Shown: piece by piece, positions 1 to 6,555 of the stretch | How the letters are laid out: the number at the start of each line of letters is the position of its first letter | How positions within the stretch are numbered: the first letter of the stretch is position 1 | Assembly (NCBI GenBank): GCA_017457285.1 | Contig: JAFTHT010000053.1 | Location: forward strand, 1-39,710 | Length of the DNA: 39,710 nucleotides | Direction of reading: 5' to 3' | Source: Oscillospiraceae bacterium | GTDB taxonomy: Bacteria; Bacillota; Clostridia; Oscillospirales; Oscillospiraceae | Translations under genes and position numbers: made by a program | Notes under the pieces: model-generated | Databases searched by the model: none | The model's input: the letters and a program-made list of their open reading frames with translations, nothing else | What the model was told of the DNA's origin: nothing

Positions 1-624
1 ATACTGACCCTTGGCAGCGGCGGGCTTTGCCTTGACCACAGCCTTGACCAGGGTATCCATGTTCTCAGCCAGCTTCTCGGAGCCGAAGGACACCTTGCCG
101 ATGGGACAGTGGATGATGTTGGTCTTGTCCAGACGGTACTCGACCTTACCGGCCTTGATCTCCTTGACGGCAGCGCCGACGTTGGGAGTCACGGTGCCGG
201 CCTTGGGGGAGGGCATCAGACCCTTGGGGCCCAGGACCTTACCCAGACGGCCAACAATACCCATCATGTCGGGGGAAGCAACGACCACGTCGAACTCGAA
301 CCAGTTCTCCTTGGTGATCTTCTCCACCAGATCCATGCCGCCGACATAATCAGCGCCGGCCTCTTTGGCCTCGTCCACCTTGGCGTCCTTGGTGAACACC
401 AGCACCCGGCGGGTCTTGCCGGTGCCGTTGGGCAGAACGACAGCGCCACGGACCTGCTGGTCGGCGTGACGGGAGTCGACACCCAGCTTAATGTGCAGCT
501 CGACGGTCTCATCGAACTTAGCGGAAGCACCCTTCACGACCAGATCCAGGGCTTCGTTGGGATCATACTGAACAGAGCGGTCAATCAGCTTGGCGCTCTC
601 CTGATACTTTTTGCCTCTAAACAC
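1..624 (-). CDS. rplA: 50S ribosomal protein L1 (3' end outside window)
   Basis: L1 forms the mobile L1 stalk of the 50S subunit beside the E site and in many bacteria also represses its own operon by binding the mRNA leader. The protein starts with GTG at 624, giving (M)[15 protein letters not shown], 8 nt behind a clear AGGAGG. The ORF beginning at a later ATG would lose the conserved N-terminus. The conserved block [19 protein letters not shown], typical of L1, is present. There are 208 codons here and L1 is usually about 230 residues, so only the last 20 or so are cut off by the window edge. It follows rplK after 78 nt that hold a short GC-rich hairpin (about 675-690). rplJ and rplL would be expected further left, which cannot be checked. 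Confidence 0.97.
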   Translation of the reverse strand, partial: MFRGKKYQESAKLIDRSVQYDPNEALDLVVKGASAKFDETVELHIKLGVDSRHADQQVRGAVVLPNGTGKTRRVLVFTKDAKVDEAKEAGADYVGGMDLVEKITKENWFEFDVVVASPDMMGIVGRLGKVLGPKGLMPSPKAGTVTPNVGAAVKEIKAGKVEYRLDKTNIIHCPIGKVSFGSEKLAENMDTLVKAVVKAKPAAAKGQY

Positions 625-702
625 TTTGTTATCCTCCTATATAGTGGTGATGCGGAATAATCCTCCCACATTTCCGGGGAATCCCCGGGCAGCGAACATC
701 AA

Positions 703-1128
703 TTAGTCAACGACGGAAACGCCCATGGAGCGGCAGGTACCGGCGACCTGGCTCTCAGCAGCCTCCAGGCTGTGGCAGTTCAGATCGGGCAGCTTGGTCT
801 TAGCAATCTCAGTAATCTGAGCCTTGGTGATGGTGCCGACCTTGTTCTTGTTGGGAACGCCGGAGCCACCGTTCAGACCGATGGCCTTCATAACCAGCAG
901 GGGGGTGGGGGGAGTCTTGGTGATGAAGGTGAAGCTGCGGTCAGCGTAAACAGTGATGACGACAGGAATCTTGTAGCCCTCCATATCCTTGGTGCGGGCG
1001 TTGAATTCCTTGATGAAAGCAGCGATGTTGACACCGTGCTGGCCCAGAGCGGGGCCTACAGGGGGAGAAGCAGTAGCCTTAGCGGCGTTGATCTGCAGTT
1101 TGATAATACCAGTGACTTTCTGTGCCAT
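703..1128 (-). CDS. rplK: 50S ribosomal protein L11
   Basis: L11 lies at the GTPase-associated centre of the 50S subunit, where it contacts 23S rRNA helices 43/44 and translation factors. The 141-residue product has the exact usual family length. It contains the N-terminal signature [21 protein letters not shown] and the C-terminal RNA-binding region ending in [10 protein letters not shown]. The start is the ATG at 1128 (MAQKVTGI), 9 nt behind CAGGAGG. A longer in-frame extension to 1176 adds residues not found in L11 and has no ribosome binding site of its own. It is the fourth gene of the rpmG-secE-nusG-rplK-rplA order that is nearly universal in Bacillota. Confidence 0.98.
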   Translation of the reverse strand: MAQKVTGIIKLQINAAKATASPPVGPALGQHGVNIAAFIKEFNARTKDMEGYKIPVVITVYADRSFTFITKTPPTPLLVMKAIGLNGGSGVPNKNKVGTITKAQITEIAKTKLPDLNCHSLEAAESQVAGTCRSMGVSVVD

Positions 1129-1232
1129 GATAAGCACCTCCTGAATAAGATGTGGTAATGATGCGCCTTGGCGCATGTTTTTCGGGGCTCAGGCCCCTCC
1201 CACGTTCCGGCCGGTAATCCGACCCGATGCGT
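1129..1232 (-). promoter_or_regulatory. structured leader between nusG and rplK, candidate L1 control site
   Basis: The 104-nt gap before rplK can fold, on the minus strand, into two strong stem-loops in series: GGGGC/GCCCC closing a CTGA tetraloop, and ATGCGCC/GGCGCAT closing AA, just ahead of the rplK ribosome binding site. In many bacteria ribosomal protein L1 represses the rplK-rplA mRNA at a leader site that mimics its 23S rRNA target. Position and structure fit such a role, but I did not align it to the 23S site, so the assignment is an inference. Confidence 0.4.
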
Positions 1233-1763
1233 TTACTGGGAAACGACCTCTACCATGTCGAGTTCGAACTCGACGGAGGTCTCGCGGCCAAACATGGATA
1301 CAATCACGTTGACAGCGTTGTTTTCGACCTCGATGCTCTCCACAGTACCGGTGAAGGAGGTCAGAGGGCCGTCCAGAATCCGGACGGTATCGCCAACGGC
1401 ATAGTTGACGATGATTTCCTTCTTTTCCACGCCCATGGCGTAGACCTCTTCTTCGGTGAGGGGAGTGGGGTCGTTGCTGGAGGAGCCCACGAAGCCGGTG
1501 ACGCCGCGGACATCCTTGATGACGTGCCAGGTATCATCGCTGTAAACCATCTTCACCAGCACATAACCGGGATAAACCTTCCGCTCGTAGGTCTTGCTGG
1601 CCCCGGACTCGGTGATCTCGGTGACAGTTTCCACAGGAATGGAGATCGCATGGATCACATCCTGCAGATTGCGGCTCTCGACGGTCTTTTCGATGGTGGC
1701 TTTTACAGTGTTTTCATAACCGGAATAGGTATGGACCACATACCACTTTGCGTTATCAGCCAT
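1233..1763 (-). CDS. nusG: transcription termination/antitermination factor NusG
   Basis: NusG binds RNA polymerase across the clamp and affects pausing, Rho termination and transcription-translation coupling. The 176-residue protein has the NGN domain at about residues 5-110, beginning AKWYVVHTYSGYE and including the KVYPGYVLVKM strand. A C-terminal KOW domain follows at about 125-173, with VGDTVRILDGPLTSFTG and the conserved VSMFGRET stretch. Length and domain order are normal. The start ATG at 1763 lies 9 nt after the secE stop. The upstream AAGGATT is only a moderate ribosome binding site, so translational coupling with secE is likely. Confidence 0.98.
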   Translation of the reverse strand: MADNAKWYVVHTYSGYENTVKATIEKTVESRNLQDVIHAISIPVETVTEITESGASKTYERKVYPGYVLVKMVYSDDTWHVIKDVRGVTGFVGSSSNDPTPLTEEEVYAMGVEKKEIIVNYAVGDTVRILDGPLTSFTGTVESIEVENNAVNVIVSMFGRETSVEFELDMVEVVSQ

Positions 1764-1772
1764 ATCTAATCC

Positions 1773-2012
1773 TTAGTGCTGATGGGCAAAGGCATCAATC
1801 AGCTTGCTGATGCCGAAACCGGCCACGAAGTAGAACATCCAGATGAACACGCCGACCACCAGAACACAGGCGGCGACGATCAGGGTGTTCTTGAGTACCT
1901 GCTTGGGGGTGGGCCAAACGACCTTCTTCAGCTCGCTCTTCAGCTCACGGAAGTACTTGCAGGTCTTGCCCCAGGTTCTTTTGAACCAGTTTTCCTTCTT
2001 GACTTCAGACAT
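1773..2012 (-). CDS. secE: preprotein translocase subunit SecE
   Basis: SecE is the small essential clamp subunit of the SecYEG channel. The 79-residue product has the single-span Gram-positive architecture: a basic cytoplasmic N-terminus, the conserved amphipathic helix FRELKSELKKVVWPTPKQV (about residues 22-40), and one membrane segment at about 43-68. The WPT motif is diagnostic. The start at 2012 follows GGAGGGTACCGGAA and lies 14 nt after the rpmG stop. It is co-transcribed between rpmG and nusG, the standard arrangement. Confidence 0.97.
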   Translation of the reverse strand: MSEVKKENWFKRTWGKTCKYFRELKSELKKVVWPTPKQVLKNTLIVAACVLVVGVFIWMFYFVAGFGISKLIDAFAHQH

Positions 2013-2026
2013 TTCCGGTACCCTCC

Positions 2027-2176
2027 TTACTTAGTCTCGTTGTGAGTGGTGTGCTTCTTGCAGAATCTGCAATACTTCTTCATTTCGAGACGGTCAGGGT
2101 CATTCTTCTTGTTCTTCATGGAATTGTAGTTTCTCTGCTTGCACTCGGAGCATCTCAAAGTGACTTTCACGCGCAT
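2027..2176 (-). CDS. rpmG: 50S ribosomal protein L33, zinc-binding form
   Basis: This is a 49-residue protein starting [17 protein letters not shown]. Two CxxC pairs (C9/C12 and C36/C39) form the zinc ribbon of the 'C+' L33 type; many Bacillota also carry a zinc-free paralogue for zinc starvation. The ending [17 protein letters not shown] is typical of L33. An excellent AAGGAGG lies 7 nt before the ATG at 2176. It is the first gene of the operon, and its promoter lies about 135 nt upstream behind a structured leader. Confidence 0.97.
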   Translation of the reverse strand: MRVKVTLRCSECKQRNYNSMKNKKNDPDRLEMKKYCRFCKKHTTHNETK

Positions 2177-2209
2177 AACGGCACCTCCTTAAAAATTGCC
2201 TCCCTGTAT

Positions 2210-2267
2210 CAGCCCGGCTAGGATAAATTTAGCAAGCGGCGAACTACAAATCACCGCTCCGGGCCTG
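2210..2267 (-). promoter_or_regulatory. structured 5' leader of the rpmG operon
   Basis: Within the roughly 130-nt untranslated leader of rpmG, CAGGCCCGG (2259-2267, minus strand) can pair with GCCGGGCTG (2210-2218) with a one-base bulge. This encloses a smaller AGCGG/CCGCT hairpin. It leaves the ribosome binding site free. No riboswitch class is recognisable. Regulation by a ribosomal protein is possible but unproven. Confidence 0.3.
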
Positions 2268-2311
2268 AAAAATGGGCGCACCAAAAGCACCCTTTTTTCA
2301 CAGGTAAAGCC

Positions 2312-2340
2312 ATTCTACCACAGGGCGGGGCAAGAGTCAA
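2312..2340 (-). promoter_or_regulatory. sigma-A promoter of the rpmG-secE-nusG-rplK-rplA operon
   Basis: On the minus strand, TTGACT (2335-2340) and TAGAAT (2312-2317) are separated by exactly 17 nt. Transcription would start near 2305, about 130 nt before rpmG. No other good promoter is seen upstream of this operon. Confidence 0.8.
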
Positions 2341-2421
2341 CAACTTTTTTGCTGAAAATGTAGTTTTTTTACGGAATGTTTTGCTATGTAAGCCGCATAA
2401 TTGATAATGAGGTGATTTGAA

Positions 2422-2892
2422 ATGAAAAAGTGGAAGGTTTACGCCCTGTGGATTGGTCTGGCTGAAGCGGTGGGGGCATTGTCCGCCCTTTTGAGCCGGG
2501 AGGGGATGCGACTTTACAGCGACACGGCAATCCAGCCACCCCTTTCTCCGCCAATGATTCTGTTTCCCATCGTATGGGGTATTCTGTTTGCGCTGATGGG
2601 CATCAGCGCGGCTCGCATTTGGCTGTCGCCGGAATCTCCAGAGCGGAGCCGGGGGCTGAATCTGTTTATCACACAGCTGGTTGTCAATTTCTTCTGGAGC
2701 CTGATATTCTTTAATTTGCAGGCCTATGGCTTTGCGCTGCTCTGGCTGCTGCTTCTGTGGGTGCTGGTGGCCTGGATGATTCTGACCTTCCGAAAAGTAG
2801 ATCCCCTTGCAGCTTGGCTTCAACTCCCATACCTGATTTGGCTGACCTTCGCAGCCTACCTAAACGCTGGCGTATGGCTGCTGAATCGGTAA
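2422..2892 (+). CDS. tspO: TspO/MBR family membrane protein
   Basis: TspO proteins are five-helix membrane proteins that bind porphyrins and are linked to tetrapyrrole handling and stress; the physiological role in anaerobes is unclear. The 156-residue product has the usual length and the family landmarks in order: PPLSPPMILFPIVWGILFALMG near residue 40, WSLIFF near 95, and the C-terminal PYLIWLTFAAYLNAGVWLLN. Five hydrophobic segments are visible. The start at 2422 has GAGGTG upstream. It stands alone, divergent from the rpmG operon, and is followed by a strong hairpin. I find no clear promoter in the short gap before it. Confidence 0.88.
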   Translation: MKKWKVYALWIGLAEAVGALSALLSREGMRLYSDTAIQPPLSPPMILFPIVWGILFALMGISAARIWLSPESPERSRGLNLFITQLVVNFFWSLIFFNLQAYGFALLWLLLLWVLVAWMILTFRKVDPLAAWLQLPYLIWLTFAAYLNAGVWLLNR

Positions 2893-2925
2893 TTTGGTTT
2901 ATGGTGTAAATGATTGGTTACGATA

Positions 2926-2967
2926 GCATCCCTTGCCACCCTCATTTATGAGGGTGGCAAGGGATGC
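2926..2967 (+). terminator. terminator-like perfect inverted repeat after tspO
   Basis: Two 20-nt arms (2926-2945 and 2948-2967) are perfectly complementary around a TT centre, so in RNA they form a very stable hairpin 33 nt after the tspO stop. The tract that follows (TTCCTATTCT) is only moderately T-rich, so termination is likely but not ideal. Confidence 0.6.
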
Positions 2968-3000
2968 TTCCTATTCTAAATAATCATATACAGCTTCATG

Positions 3001-3029
3001 TTGCATTTCTCTTCTTTTTGATATATACT
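3001..3029 (+). promoter_or_regulatory. sigma-A promoter of ruvX
   Basis: TTGCAT (3001-3006) and TATACT (3024-3029) are spaced by 17 nt, placing a start near 3036, about 20 nt before the ruvX start codon. Confidence 0.7.
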
Positions 3030-3055
3030 GGTCAAAAAAGAAAGGGTGCGGATGT

Positions 3056-3469
3056 ATGAAAATTTTGGCGGTTGATTATGGCGATGCCCGGACTGGGATT
3101 GCGATTTCGGATTTGCTGTGCAGCATTGTAGGCTCCACCACGGTGATTCACAGCCGGAACCAGGATAAAACGGTGGATGAGATTCTTCGTCTGGTCCGGG
3201 AAAACGGGGTGGGGGAGATTGTTGTTGGTCTGCCGAAAAATATGGATGGTACCGAAGGCGTCCGGGCGGAGCTGTGCCGCAGTCTTGCTGCCCGGCTGGA
3301 GGCGGACTCCGGCCTGCCGGTGAAGCTTTGGGACGAACGCCGGACTACGGTGGAGGCCCACAACATCCTCTCCCAGCATAATTACCATGGAAAAAAACGA
3401 AAAAACACCGTGGATGCTGTGGCGGCCTCTTTGATATTGGAGGGTTATCTTGGCTTTCGCTGCCGGTAA
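3056..3469 (+). CDS. ruvX: RuvX/YqgF family putative Holliday junction resolvase / pre-16S rRNA nuclease
   Basis: The RNase H-fold YqgF family has been assigned both Holliday junction resolution and maturation of the 16S rRNA 5' end. The 137-residue protein has the usual length and motifs: the first acidic motif LAVDYGDARTGIAIS (Asp7), the strand EIVVGLPKNMDGTEG, the LWDERRTTVEA segment, and the C-terminal KNTVDAVAASLILEGYL holding the last catalytic Asp. In many Bacillota ruvX stands next to the DUF1292 gene; here DUF1292 lies about 3 kb away on the other strand. Its 3' end overlaps the convergent permease half-gene by 25 nt. Confidence 0.92.
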   Translation: MKILAVDYGDARTGIAISDLLCSIVGSTTVIHSRNQDKTVDEILRLVRENGVGEIVVGLPKNMDGTEGVRAELCRSLAARLEADSGLPVKLWDERRTTVEAHNILSQHNYHGKKRKNTVDAVAASLILEGYLGFRCR

Positions 3470-3819
3470 AACAGCTCCCGGGCCCCGATGATAATCAACA
3501 GGACACCGAATAGCTTTTGCAGCCCTTCGGTGTCTATCTTTTTGCCCAAAAAGGAAAACAGCGCCGCCATCAGACAGCCGGACAGGGTCGGTAGCAGGAG
3601 CTTTTTGAAGGATATCCGGCCCTTTTTCCAATTCAGGATACTGGCAATGAGGGCGCAGGGGAGGAAAAACATCAGATTGATGATTTTGGCAGAGGCCTGG
3701 GGCGTTTTTGCTACCAGGGTGAGCCACAGAACCAATAGACTGCCGCCGCCGGTGCCCAGCCCGGTGAGAAAACCCAGAACCATGCCAACGAAGATAGAAA
3801 CTACCGGATGACCTACCAT
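3445..3819 (-). CDS. TauE/SafE (TSUP) permease, second half
   Basis: The TauE/SafE family consists of membrane permeases for sulfite, sulfonates and other organic acids, normally about 250 residues with two homologous halves. This 124-residue product looks like one half. It starts with the glycine-rich first helix GFLTGLGTGGGSLLVLWL, followed by three more hydrophobic segments and a basic end (YRQRKPR). ATG at 3819 overlaps the stop of the upstream half by 7 nt, with GGAGGGG at a normal distance inside that gene, so the two are translationally coupled. Together (113 + 124 residues) they equal one ordinary TSUP protein. The substrate cannot be told from sequence. The 3' end overlaps that of ruvX. 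Confidence 0.8.
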   Translation of the reverse strand: MVGHPVVSIFVGMVLGFLTGLGTGGGSLLVLWLTLVAKTPQASAKIINLMFFLPCALIASILNWKKGRISFKKLLLPTLSGCLMAALFSFLGKKIDTEGLQKLFGVLLIIIGARELFYRQRKPR

Positions 3820-4154
3820 AAATACCGCACCCCTCCATAAAGAATCAGCGCGCCCAAAAACCGGTGCAGCCAGGCGGTCGGGATACGTTTACCAAAGGTG
3901 GCGGCCAGGATTCCTCCCGGAACGCCTCCCAACAGGTAGGGCCATCCCTGTGCCCAGGGCAGCTGCCCCCCGGCGCTGATTACAAGGGATACGACGCAAA
4001 TCGGAAGAATTATCAGGATAGAGGATGCGAAAACCTCTTCTTCAGAATAGCCCGGACTGCCGGATAGCAGGGGAACCAGAACCATTCCGCCACCGGCACC
4101 GAACAATCCATTCACCGCCCCGGCGGCCCCGCCGGCCAATATGGAACGCAGCAT
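3813..4154 (-). CDS. TauE/SafE (TSUP) permease, first half
   Basis: This 113-residue membrane protein is the other half of the split permease. It begins MLRSILAGGAAGAVNGLFGAGGG, containing the family's N-terminal glycine motif, followed by three hydrophobic segments including SSILIILPICVVSLVIS. I choose the ATG at 4154, with GGGAGG 10 nt upstream, over an upstream in-frame codon at 4184 that would put the start inside a terminator hairpin. The ribosome binding site is part of the 3' arm of the terminator of the preceding foldase gene, so its expression may depend on readthrough and on unfolding of that hairpin. Both halves are probably needed for a working transporter. Confidence 0.78.
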   Translation of the reverse strand: MLRSILAGGAAGAVNGLFGAGGGMVLVPLLSGSPGYSEEEVFASSILIILPICVVSLVISAGGQLPWAQGWPYLLGGVPGGILAATFGKRIPTAWLHRFLGALILYGGVRYLW

Positions 4155-4192
4155 AAAAAATCGCCTCCCGGGGGAGTTTCCCACGGGAGGCG
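4155..4192 (-). terminator. Rho-independent terminator of the first prsA-like gene, overlapping a ribosome binding site
   Basis: On the minus strand CGCCTCCCG (4192-4184) pairs with CGGGAGGCG (4170-4162), followed by ATTTTTT and immediately by the ATG at 4154. The 3' arm contains GGGAGG, the only ribosome binding site for the next gene. Terminator and initiation region are therefore physically merged. Confidence 0.8.
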
Positions 4193-4205
4193 GATTTTAT
4201 TCAGA

Positions 4206-6173
4206 TTAGACGTAGCTACTGGAGCTGTCAATAATCAGGTCGCGATTGATATACTTGGTGTTCTTGGTTTCCAGGGAGATGGATTCGTTCAGTGCCTTCT
4301 GCCAGGCTTCCACATCCTCGGAGAGCTTGTCGTTGGTAATCATATAGTCGCGGTACAGCTCCTCGCTGTCGCCAACGTAGAACATGACATGGTATCCATA
4401 CTCGGATTCCACCAGACCGGTGTCGCCGGTCTTGCGGCTCTCGTCGAAGCACCAGTCGTTGAAATTGGTAACCATCTGGCCGGGGTAGACATCCTCGTAC
4501 AGGCCGCCGGTGGTGCCGTCGCCGTCGTCGGAGTTCTTGTTGGCCAGCTCAGCGAAGCTGTCCTCGGTGGCAGCGCCAGCCTTCCACTCGTCCAGCAGCT
4601 TCTGAGCCTTTTCCTTAGCGGCATTCTTCTCGGACTCGGAGTAGGTGGTTTGACCGGTGGAGCTGTTCTTGGTGCCGCCCTCAAAGGCCACCAGAATGTG
4701 GCGCACATTGGCCAGGGCGAAGTTGTTATCGGTGGAATCCAGGAACAGGACCACATAGTAGCCCTTCAGGGTCTTGATTTCCTTACCCTCGGAGTTGGTG
4801 GTGGAGGTTTCGTAGGGGATGGCAGTGATGTCGCCGTTCTTCCGGGCCTCGTCACGGAGCCACTCCTGCATCACGGAGCTAATCTTGGAATAGAGGACAT
4901 CCTTGCTCTCGGTAGCGGTGGAATACTTAACTTCTTCCTTATCCTCTTCCTTATCGTCCTTCTTATCATCCTCTTCCTTATCGCCTTCGGAGGGCTCGGT
5001 GGCCTCGGGCTCGGAAGCGCCGGTGGACTCGGAGGGGTCGGTAGCACCGGTGGACTCGGAGGGATCGGTGGGCTCGCTCACATCGTCGGTCTGCGCCTCA
5101 ACCTCAGCGGAAGGCTCGGTAGCCTCGGCGGAGGGCTCAGTAGCCTCAGAAGAAGGTTCGGTAGCTTCGGTGGAGGGGTCGGTGGCGTCGGGCTTGCTGT
5201 CGTCCTTATCTTCGTCCTTACCCTCGTCCTTGGAGGTATCCTTCTCTGCCATGGCCTTTTCCATGGCCTCGATGGCGGCGTTCAGCTTTTCGACGCTGTT
5301 GTTTTCAGCATTAGCCAGATTTTCAGCGGCTTCCTTCAGTGCGGCCTTGGCAGCTTCCAGCTCAGCCTCGGTGTAGGTAACATTGCCTTTGTCGTCCTTG
5401 GTGCCGCCTTCCTTGAACTTGTCCAGGTTCAGATAGAAGCTGGCGTAGCTGTAGGAGTTGTACTCATACTTCTTGCCATCCTCAAAGGCCCGCAGGTCGG
5501 AGGGCTGGTAGCTGTTCTTGATTTCCTCGGTGTGGTGGTTGTAGTAGGAGCTGGCCAGGGAAGTGACCTCGTAGTACTTCTTGTAGCTCTTTTCGCTGGC
5601 GCTCTTGCCGTAGATGGACTGCAGGTACTTGGTGGCATTGCTGTAGCCCTTGCTCTCGGCATAGTCATCCATGCTGTCGTAGAGCTTCTGCATGGCATCG
5701 GCCTCGTCCTTGGGCAGCTCGTAACCGGCGGCCTTGGCGGCATCGTACAGCGCGTAGGTGTTCTTGGCCTGGTTAACGGCCATATCCACAAAGTTATCGG
5801 CCCAGGTCTTGCCGGTGGTCTTATCGATGACCTGCTCACTCAGGGGAGTGGTGGTGCTGAGCAGATAGCTCAGATAGCTGCTATACTCGTTGCAGTACTG
5901 GTTGATGGCATCGATATAGAAGTAGTTCAGTTCGGTAGCGGTCACCTTGTGGTCGCCAACCTTTACGGCGGTGGTCATACGCTCCAGAGCAACGGTAACG
6001 GGGCCCTTCAGGGCGATGCCCGCCACGATGGCCACGCACAGGGCGATGACAACCCAGAAACTCCAAGTGTAAATCTTCAGCTTGGTAGCTTCCTTCTTTG
6101 CTGCCTGCTGCTTTTGGGTCATGCGGGCAGCTTCTTGCTCCTTGCGGAGCTTTTTCTTGCTGGATGCACTCAT
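4206..6173 (-). CDS. membrane-anchored parvulin-type peptidyl-prolyl isomerase (PrsA-like foldase)
   Basis: Such foldases help secreted proteins fold after Sec export by catalysing proline isomerisation on the outer membrane face. The 655-residue protein has a basic, Lys/Gln-rich cytoplasmic N-terminus (1-33), one membrane helix (about 34-56), an N-terminal chaperone-like region (about 70-290), a low-complexity insert (about 305-417) made of repeated EATEPS and DPSESTGA units then Asp/Glu/Lys runs, and a parvulin domain (about 485-600) from NVRHILVAFEGG to SEYGYHVMFYVG. The ATG at 6173 is better placed behind GAGAGG than the TTG at 6182. It is clearly paralogous to the gene at 16413-18059, which lacks the insert. 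It has its own promoter and terminator. Confidence 0.88.
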   Translation of the reverse strand: MSASSKKKLRKEQEAARMTQKQQAAKKEATKLKIYTWSFWVVIALCVAIVAGIALKGPVTVALERMTTAVKVGDHKVTATELNYFYIDAINQYCNEYSSYLSYLLSTTTPLSEQVIDKTTGKTWADNFVDMAVNQAKNTYALYDAAKAAGYELPKDEADAMQKLYDSMDDYAESKGYSNATKYLQSIYGKSASEKSYKKYYEVTSLASSYYNHHTEEIKNSYQPSDLRAFEDGKKYEYNSYSYASFYLNLDKFKEGGTKDDKGNVTYTEAELEAAKAALKEAAENLANAENNSVEKLNAAIEAMEKAMAEKDTSKDEGKDEDKDDSKPDATDPSTEATEPSSEATEPSAEATEPSAEVEAQTDDVSEPTDPSESTGATDPSESTGASEPEATEPSEGDKEEDDKKDDKEEDKEEVKYSTATESKDVLYSKISSVMQEWLRDEARKNGDITAIPYETSTTNSEGKEIKTLKGYYVVLFLDSTDNNFALANVRHILVAFEGGTKNSSTGQTTYSESEKNAAKEKAQKLLDEWKAGAATEDSFAELANKNSDDGDGTTGGLYEDVYPGQMVTNFNDWCFDESRKTGDTGLVESEYGYHVMFYVGDSEELYRDYMITNDKLSEDVEAWQKALNESISLETKNTKYINRDLIIDSSSSYV

Positions 6174-6242
6174 GGTAATCAATTCCTCTCATTTGATCCT
6201 ATTGGTAGGTACGCCAATGGGTCTTGACGCATAGACCCTAGC

Positions 6243-6271
6243 ATTATAACCGATTCCGCCCCCGGTTTCAA
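6243..6271 (-). promoter_or_regulatory. sigma-A promoter of the first prsA-like gene
   Basis: On the minus strand TTGAAA (6266-6271) and a perfect TATAAT (6243-6248) are separated by 17 nt. The start would fall near 6236, giving a leader of about 63 nt before the ATG at 6173. Confidence 0.85.
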
Positions 6272-6322
6272 GTAGGATATTTGCGAAAAATACAAAAAAT
6301 CAAAAAAATTTACAATTGGGGT

Positions 6323-6355
6323 TAAAAAAGTAAGGGGAGCCGAGGCTCCCCTTAC
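6323..6355 (-). terminator. Rho-independent terminator of the 6S RNA
   Basis: GTAAGGGGAGCC and GGCTCCCCTTAC (arms 6330-6341 and 6344-6355) form a perfect 12-bp stem, followed on the minus strand by TTTTTTAACC. It directly follows the closing stem of the 6S RNA and separates it from the foldase promoter downstream. Confidence 0.92.
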
Positions 6356-6356
6356 C

Positions 6357-6552
6357 GATACCCGCTTTAGCCGTGTGTGCCCGATGTGACCTGCACGAAA
6401 CGGCAGGTGGGATGCCGCTCCTGTCCTTAACTGCTTCCAACGTCCACCCATCGTCGAAGCGTGGGCGGGAGGCCTGCAAACCGGGCAGGAAGTCTAACGT
6501 CCCGATGATAAAATGTGGGTCCAAAAGGACACATCACGAACCAAGCAGGCAG
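6357..6552 (-). ncRNA. ssrS: 6S RNA (regulator of RNA polymerase)
   Basis: 6S RNA mimics an open promoter and sequesters the housekeeping RNA polymerase holoenzyme. This roughly 195-nt stretch has no convincing reading frame but folds as the family does. At the ends TGCCTGCTT pairs with AAGCGGGTA. Further in, CGTG and TGTGTCC pair with CACG and GGGCACA, leaving one bulged A. A central bubble follows whose 3' strand holds the small hairpin ACCTGC/GCAGGT. A long irregular terminal stem begins with TTCCTG/CAGGAG and ends with CCGCCCA/TGGGTGG. The motif CGGGCACACAC near the 3' end resembles Bacillus 6S-1 as I remember it. It begins at the DUF1292 stop codon and ends in a strong terminator, so it is probably cut from, or co-transcribed with, that mRNA. 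Ends are approximate. Confidence 0.85.
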
Positions 6553-6555
6553 TTA

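Noticed and set aside
2251-2823. Open frame on the minus strand over tspO and the rpmG promoter
   Set aside because: It overlaps both a recognisable TspO gene and a well-formed promoter, and its sequence shows no family features.
4389-6227. Glycine/valine-rich open frame of about 610 codons antisense to the first foldase
   Set aside because: The apparent glycine-rich protein is the complement of the acidic repeat and parvulin gene; it has no domain and no start signal.
6300-6524. Short open frames within the 6S RNA region
   Set aside because: They cross the terminator and the paired arms of the RNA; the structure explains the sequence better than coding does.
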